From positions 138,068,288 to 138,132,287 of the forward strand of contig NC_089978.1 in the NCBI RefSeq assembly GCF_036417845.1: a stretch of DNA of 64,000 nt. The letters run 5' to 3'. A program made the translations under genes and the position numbers. Of the stretch, positions 60,311-64,000 are shown one piece after another. The notes under the pieces are model-generated. The model was not told the DNA's origin. It worked only from the letters and a program-made list of their open reading frames with translations, and searched no databases. How positions within the stretch are numbered: the stretch's first letter is position 1; the number at the start of each line of letters is the position of its first letter. Source of the stretch: Apteryx mantelli (Eukaryota; Chordata; Aves; Apterygiformes; Apterygidae).

Positions 60311-61329
60311 TGAAAAAACAACTGTGTGATAAATAGAACAAATAAAGAAGGGGTGAGAAGGCAGACATGAAGCACAAAGACTTCTGGCAAAGTCAGAAGA
60401 CTACTATGGGATTTGATAACAGGAGATCCAAATTAATATAGCTTTACTGTCATGCAAACTGGTTTAATCAACTCTTCATTGGGAAAGAAGGCTTAAATTG
60501 ATACTAATTGACAACCTGTATCCAATTATGTTTTCATACATAATTTCCTTGTAAAAGAGATGGAGTTTAAAAAAATTTCTTAAAATTCTGCTTCTTCTTG
60601 GATTTTTTAATTATAGTGGATTAGGGAAAGCACAGCACCAATAATATTTAAAATGTTTTGTGCTTTCATTATGGAAAAAGCTCCTGTATTAAGAGTTGTG
60701 GACTGAAGAACAAACCTTTTAGAAAGCCAGTACCTTGAAGAGCATGCACAAAAATACGTAGATTAAGACAAAAAAACAGAATAGTCATCACAAAGATCCA
60801 GGCTGGGAGATTCATTTATCATTTTCCTGAGAACAAAATGGAGGCCAGAAACCTGTTACAGTATGTCCATAACTTCTCATTTTAGAAGATGGCATATGCA
60901 GCCATTTTACAATACAGACTTTTACAACTGGAGAGAATGAGACAGAAAACTGAAAGTTGATACAATGTCCATTTTTATAGTGAAGCTATTTGAGATTATT
61001 GAAAGAATTCACATCTTTTCAGATCAAACTTATCACCACTAAAATCTCATGATGTGGAAATTTTACTTGGCGGAGAAAATATGGTTGAACTTTTGGAGTT
61101 CAGAATTATTCTTCAAGAAATTTCTTTGCATTTGTGAGGGATGATTTCCCTTTACAAATATATCTGCCAATATTGAACATATTTAGGCATATAACCACAA
61201 ATTCTTTTCTTTATTTGAATTTCTACCACTTTTCCAGTATAAACATCAGTTTTGCTCATTAGTAGTTCTCCAGACCTCCTTTGAGACTCTTAAAAATTAG
61301 CCTCACTTTCCAGTCTTTTAACACCAGGA
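60311..61329. other. Intergenic, nothing recognised
   Basis: AT-rich sequence with no supported gene or repeat. Confidence 0.4.
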
Positions 61330-61865
61330 TCTATTTAAGCAAGTTGCAAACCACAGTTAGTTATTTTCTGTGTTCCTTTAGAACTCTTGGGTAAACAGCA
61401 TCTGGCCTTGGCCTTTTGGGCCTATTCATTTTGCCTGTTTGTCCCATAACCTCTTGTACTGACCCTCTGAACTGAGCCAGTCTCTAGTGTGTTGCCCATG
61501 AAGAAGATCTTAGCACAGCAACCGCCCCAAGTTCCTCCACAGCAAGCACAGATGCAAAAAAAGCACTATTTTTTTCTGCTATAGTGTGCCATTATCTATA
61601 ATCTGATCATCTGTTGTCTTACAGACGTTTTGGAAGGTTCCCTGCTCATGAAAAAGAACGGTTTAATTATTTTTGTCTCTTGAAAACTGCTCTTCAGTTT
61701 CTTTCTTGTTTTGTTTTTATTGTTTTCACTTTCAACTTTATAGAATTTATGCTGCTGTCCTTTTGGCTCATTTCAACACCTACATTTCTGTAGTTTGGCT
61801 TCTTGCTATTCCTTGTCTTTTTTGTCTTGTGTCATTGCAGTGAAAAGAATGCAAACATCCTTCCA
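61330..61865 (-). repeat. Ancient CR1/L3-like relic
   Basis: Minus-strand relic. Plus-strand pieces such as AACAGCATCTGGCCTTGGCC (near 61397), the TTCTGCTATAGTGTG stretch (near 61575) and GGAAGGTTCCCTGCTCATG (near 61632) recall the antisense of the linker-RT region of old CR1/L3 LINEs, in the right order. Divergence is high and the limits are approximate. Confidence 0.45.
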
Positions 61866-63730
61866 AAATAAAGAAAAAACAAGTGTTTTGAAGTTGTATG
61901 TATAATACTGTGTTGCCAAGAAAGTGTGCTTGTTTGCCTTACCCAGAATTTGATTTCAAAAGCCCTTGTTTTTATTGTTAGATGCATAGACTGGACTTCA
62001 CAAGAGAAAAGGAAATGATACAGCTTTATATATATGCATGTAAACTGCTTTGAAGTTTTCTTTCTGCTGAAATCAAATAGGATGTGCAAAATATCTTTAA
62101 GAAACAAGAAGCTGGATGAAAGGAAGATGAAGCCAGTTCTCTGAACATGCAAAAAGAACTAGGTTTGTCGTCTTGTGAAATAGTATGCACATCAACTGGA
62201 AGTAAACACGTATTCAAAAAAAGCCATGTGGACTCTCACACTTAAGTACAAGCATGCCTAAACTTTTCCGGGATTGTTCCCCTGGCTTGGTGTTTGGGGC
62301 AAAGTTGCACTCTGCATCCTTCTGTTGAGAGATCCCTGTATTTTATCACCTCCTGTGTCCTGTCAGACAGCGATCTACATTTTCAAGGCTCTTGACTGTG
62401 TTTCCTGCCTTGAGCTTAACTTAACTTGCTAACTCATTTAATAAACACCTCTGTATTTTTCCCCAGACTCTACCACAACTGGAAGACACTGCCTGTAAAT
62501 ATCTTACTCCTTGCCTATAGTGCCCATTCCCCAAACTCTCCTCTACTAGGGTGGAATTAAAACCTTTGGATTTTAGAAGCTCCACACTTCTATTAGAAAT
62601 GGCTTCCCAAAAAGCTGGGGATTCAAAAATGGTTAATATATGTATATAATTCCAGTAGAGTTGAAGTCATGCATTTAAAACATCACAGCACTGTCCTTGT
62701 AATCATGAGATTCTCTCAAAAAATTATATAAACAAATCAAGTTATTAACCTTTAGTTTCCATGTAATTTATGTTTACTTTATGGTAAGTCCCACCAGCAC
62801 ACATATGAAGGCAGGCCCTCATATCTGTGCCTAAAGGTTTTGAGAACACAGTGGTGTCGAAGGGGTTTTAGCAATCTATTGTTATGTAGAGGCCAAAACT
62901 CTCACTTTTACTTAGAAAGTCAGATGAGAATCTGAGATTTTATGTATCTTCATGAGATGAAACTCTAAGAAAGGCAACAGATACCATATCAGCTGTGTGG
63001 CTGGATGCAGGACAATCTAAGAATATAAGTGAAACAAGGCCTCTGTAGAGATGTTGTAGTATTTTTTATTAGACCAGCTAATGCATTTTGTAAACATATA
63101 AGCTAAAGCTTAGAGCATGTAAATCCTTCCAGAGCTGTTCCAAAATATTTAAAAATTCTAGTTTCAAAATTTGTCTTCCAAGTATCAGAACAATTAAGAG
63201 AGTTGGTAGCACTGCAAGGATTTGTCTACCCTTGCTGAGAGTTATTTGGTGTTGTGATGCTGAGTGGAGTACCACTGCCTTGTGCAAACAGAGAATGTAT
63301 TTATTTGTCTCTCAGCACCTGCTATTTCACACTGATTTACTTATCAGCCCTGGTTTGTATGCCTGTGTTTGAGGAATTTCTTTGGATTTCTCACTTATTT
63401 TGCAGTATGTGATTGTACTGCATCCAGCTTGGCTGTGGTCTTTCAGGTGCTAACCATAGTAAAACATTGAGCTAAAGTTACTTTGGTTTCCAAGCTCATA
63501 GGACCATTTCTATTAATCAGAGTGGTCTCAATGGTTTGGTCAGAGGTTTTGTCTAAGAAATCAGTGTGTGCAATTTCTGTGTAGTGCTCTGGACACATTT
63601 TTATTCCTCCAAATAGAGGTGAAATATTCATAAAATATTTCATTGTGAAATACAGCTAATGGCATGATGGATTATGTCTTCTATGATGTATCACACTAGA
63701 TGCTACATGGACATAATAAAAGTGAGGCCA
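61866..63730. other. Intergenic, nothing recognised
   Basis: No exon or repeat family recognised. Confidence 0.4.
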
Positions 63731-63734
63731 GGAT

Positions 63735-63753
63735 GCATTATGGGAAATGTAGT
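63735..63753 (-). promoter_or_regulatory. ZNF143/STAF-type (SBS) motif
   Basis: On the minus strand ACTACATTTCCCATAATGC, very close to the known ZNF143 consensus ACTACAATTCCCAGAATGC. This motif marks many vertebrate promoters. A short open frame follows on the plus strand, with ATG at 63739, 60 codons to a donor-like CTAG then GTAGGA at 63919, so a first exon running out of the window is possible but unproven. Confidence 0.45.
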
Positions 63754-64000
63754 CCTGGTCCAAAGAAGAGCTTGGCAAAACCTGACAAAGTTGACAACAG
63801 CAGAAGTCATTAAACCATTTCAGAGAGAAAAAAAAACTTTTGACTTTCTGCTGAATCCTCATTTCCAGAAAGAAATATTTCAGACTAGCACTAACAAGAA
63901 CACCAAGAAGCTGCTAGGTAGGACCTTCATTCTCTTCTGGGCCTTCTTGGAGACCAACAGTTTAAAAAGTATTCAGTGTTTCTCAACCTGCTGCTGATGT

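Overview
The window looks like bird genomic DNA. Chicken-repeat-1 (CR1) LINEs with the avian octamer tail (ATTCTGTG repeats at the 3' end) are the main repeats, alongside young retroviral LTRs, a MIR relic and AT-rich introns. The genes are spliced and built from small C-type-lectin-style exons, as in the natural killer gene complex. No gene was named by database search; all exon models rest on splice sites, reading phase and family motifs read directly from the sequence.

Layout. (1) 6117-14993, minus strand: a three-exon gene for an 89-residue single-pass membrane protein. It has two cytoplasmic tyrosine motifs (VIYAEV and TTYAEV), resembles the N-terminal half of an inhibitory NKG2-type receptor, and stops right after the membrane segment with no lectin domain. 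(2) 19720-23306, minus strand: a 5'-truncated CR1 with an uninterrupted 977-residue endonuclease/reverse transcriptase ORF. (3) 27477-32001, minus strand: a five-exon CLEC2/CD69-like gene broken by a stop codon replacing the conserved CTLD tryptophan and by a frameshift in the last exon. Its first exon lies in a CpG island (about 31660-32560). (4) 34131-44747, plus strand: a second five-exon CLEC2/CD69-like gene, head to head with the first and probably sharing the CpG island. Its reading frame is otherwise complete (207 residues), but the expected acceptor of exon 4 reads GG instead of AG. Its large introns hold old repeats, including what looks like a Ty3/gypsy fossil and two overlapping perfect hairpins. 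(5) 48958-53108: two 573-bp solo LTRs in opposite orientation, differing at only two positions, each with its own 4-bp target duplication. (6) 54989-55525: a third, different LTR on the minus strand with a polypurine tract. (7) About 56020-60310, plus strand: a nearly full-length but decayed CR1 that retains 5' sequence. (8) To the end: mostly unannotated DNA with an ancient CR1-like relic and a ZNF143/STAF-type motif at 63735.

Taken together, this is a small lymphocyte-receptor cluster. The two head-to-head lectin genes appear to be paralogs (same exon lengths and phases, exon 4 exactly 104 nt in both), and the tyrosine-motif gene would supply an inhibitory tail without a ligand-binding head. 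Everything between them is intron, intergenic DNA or mobile elements.
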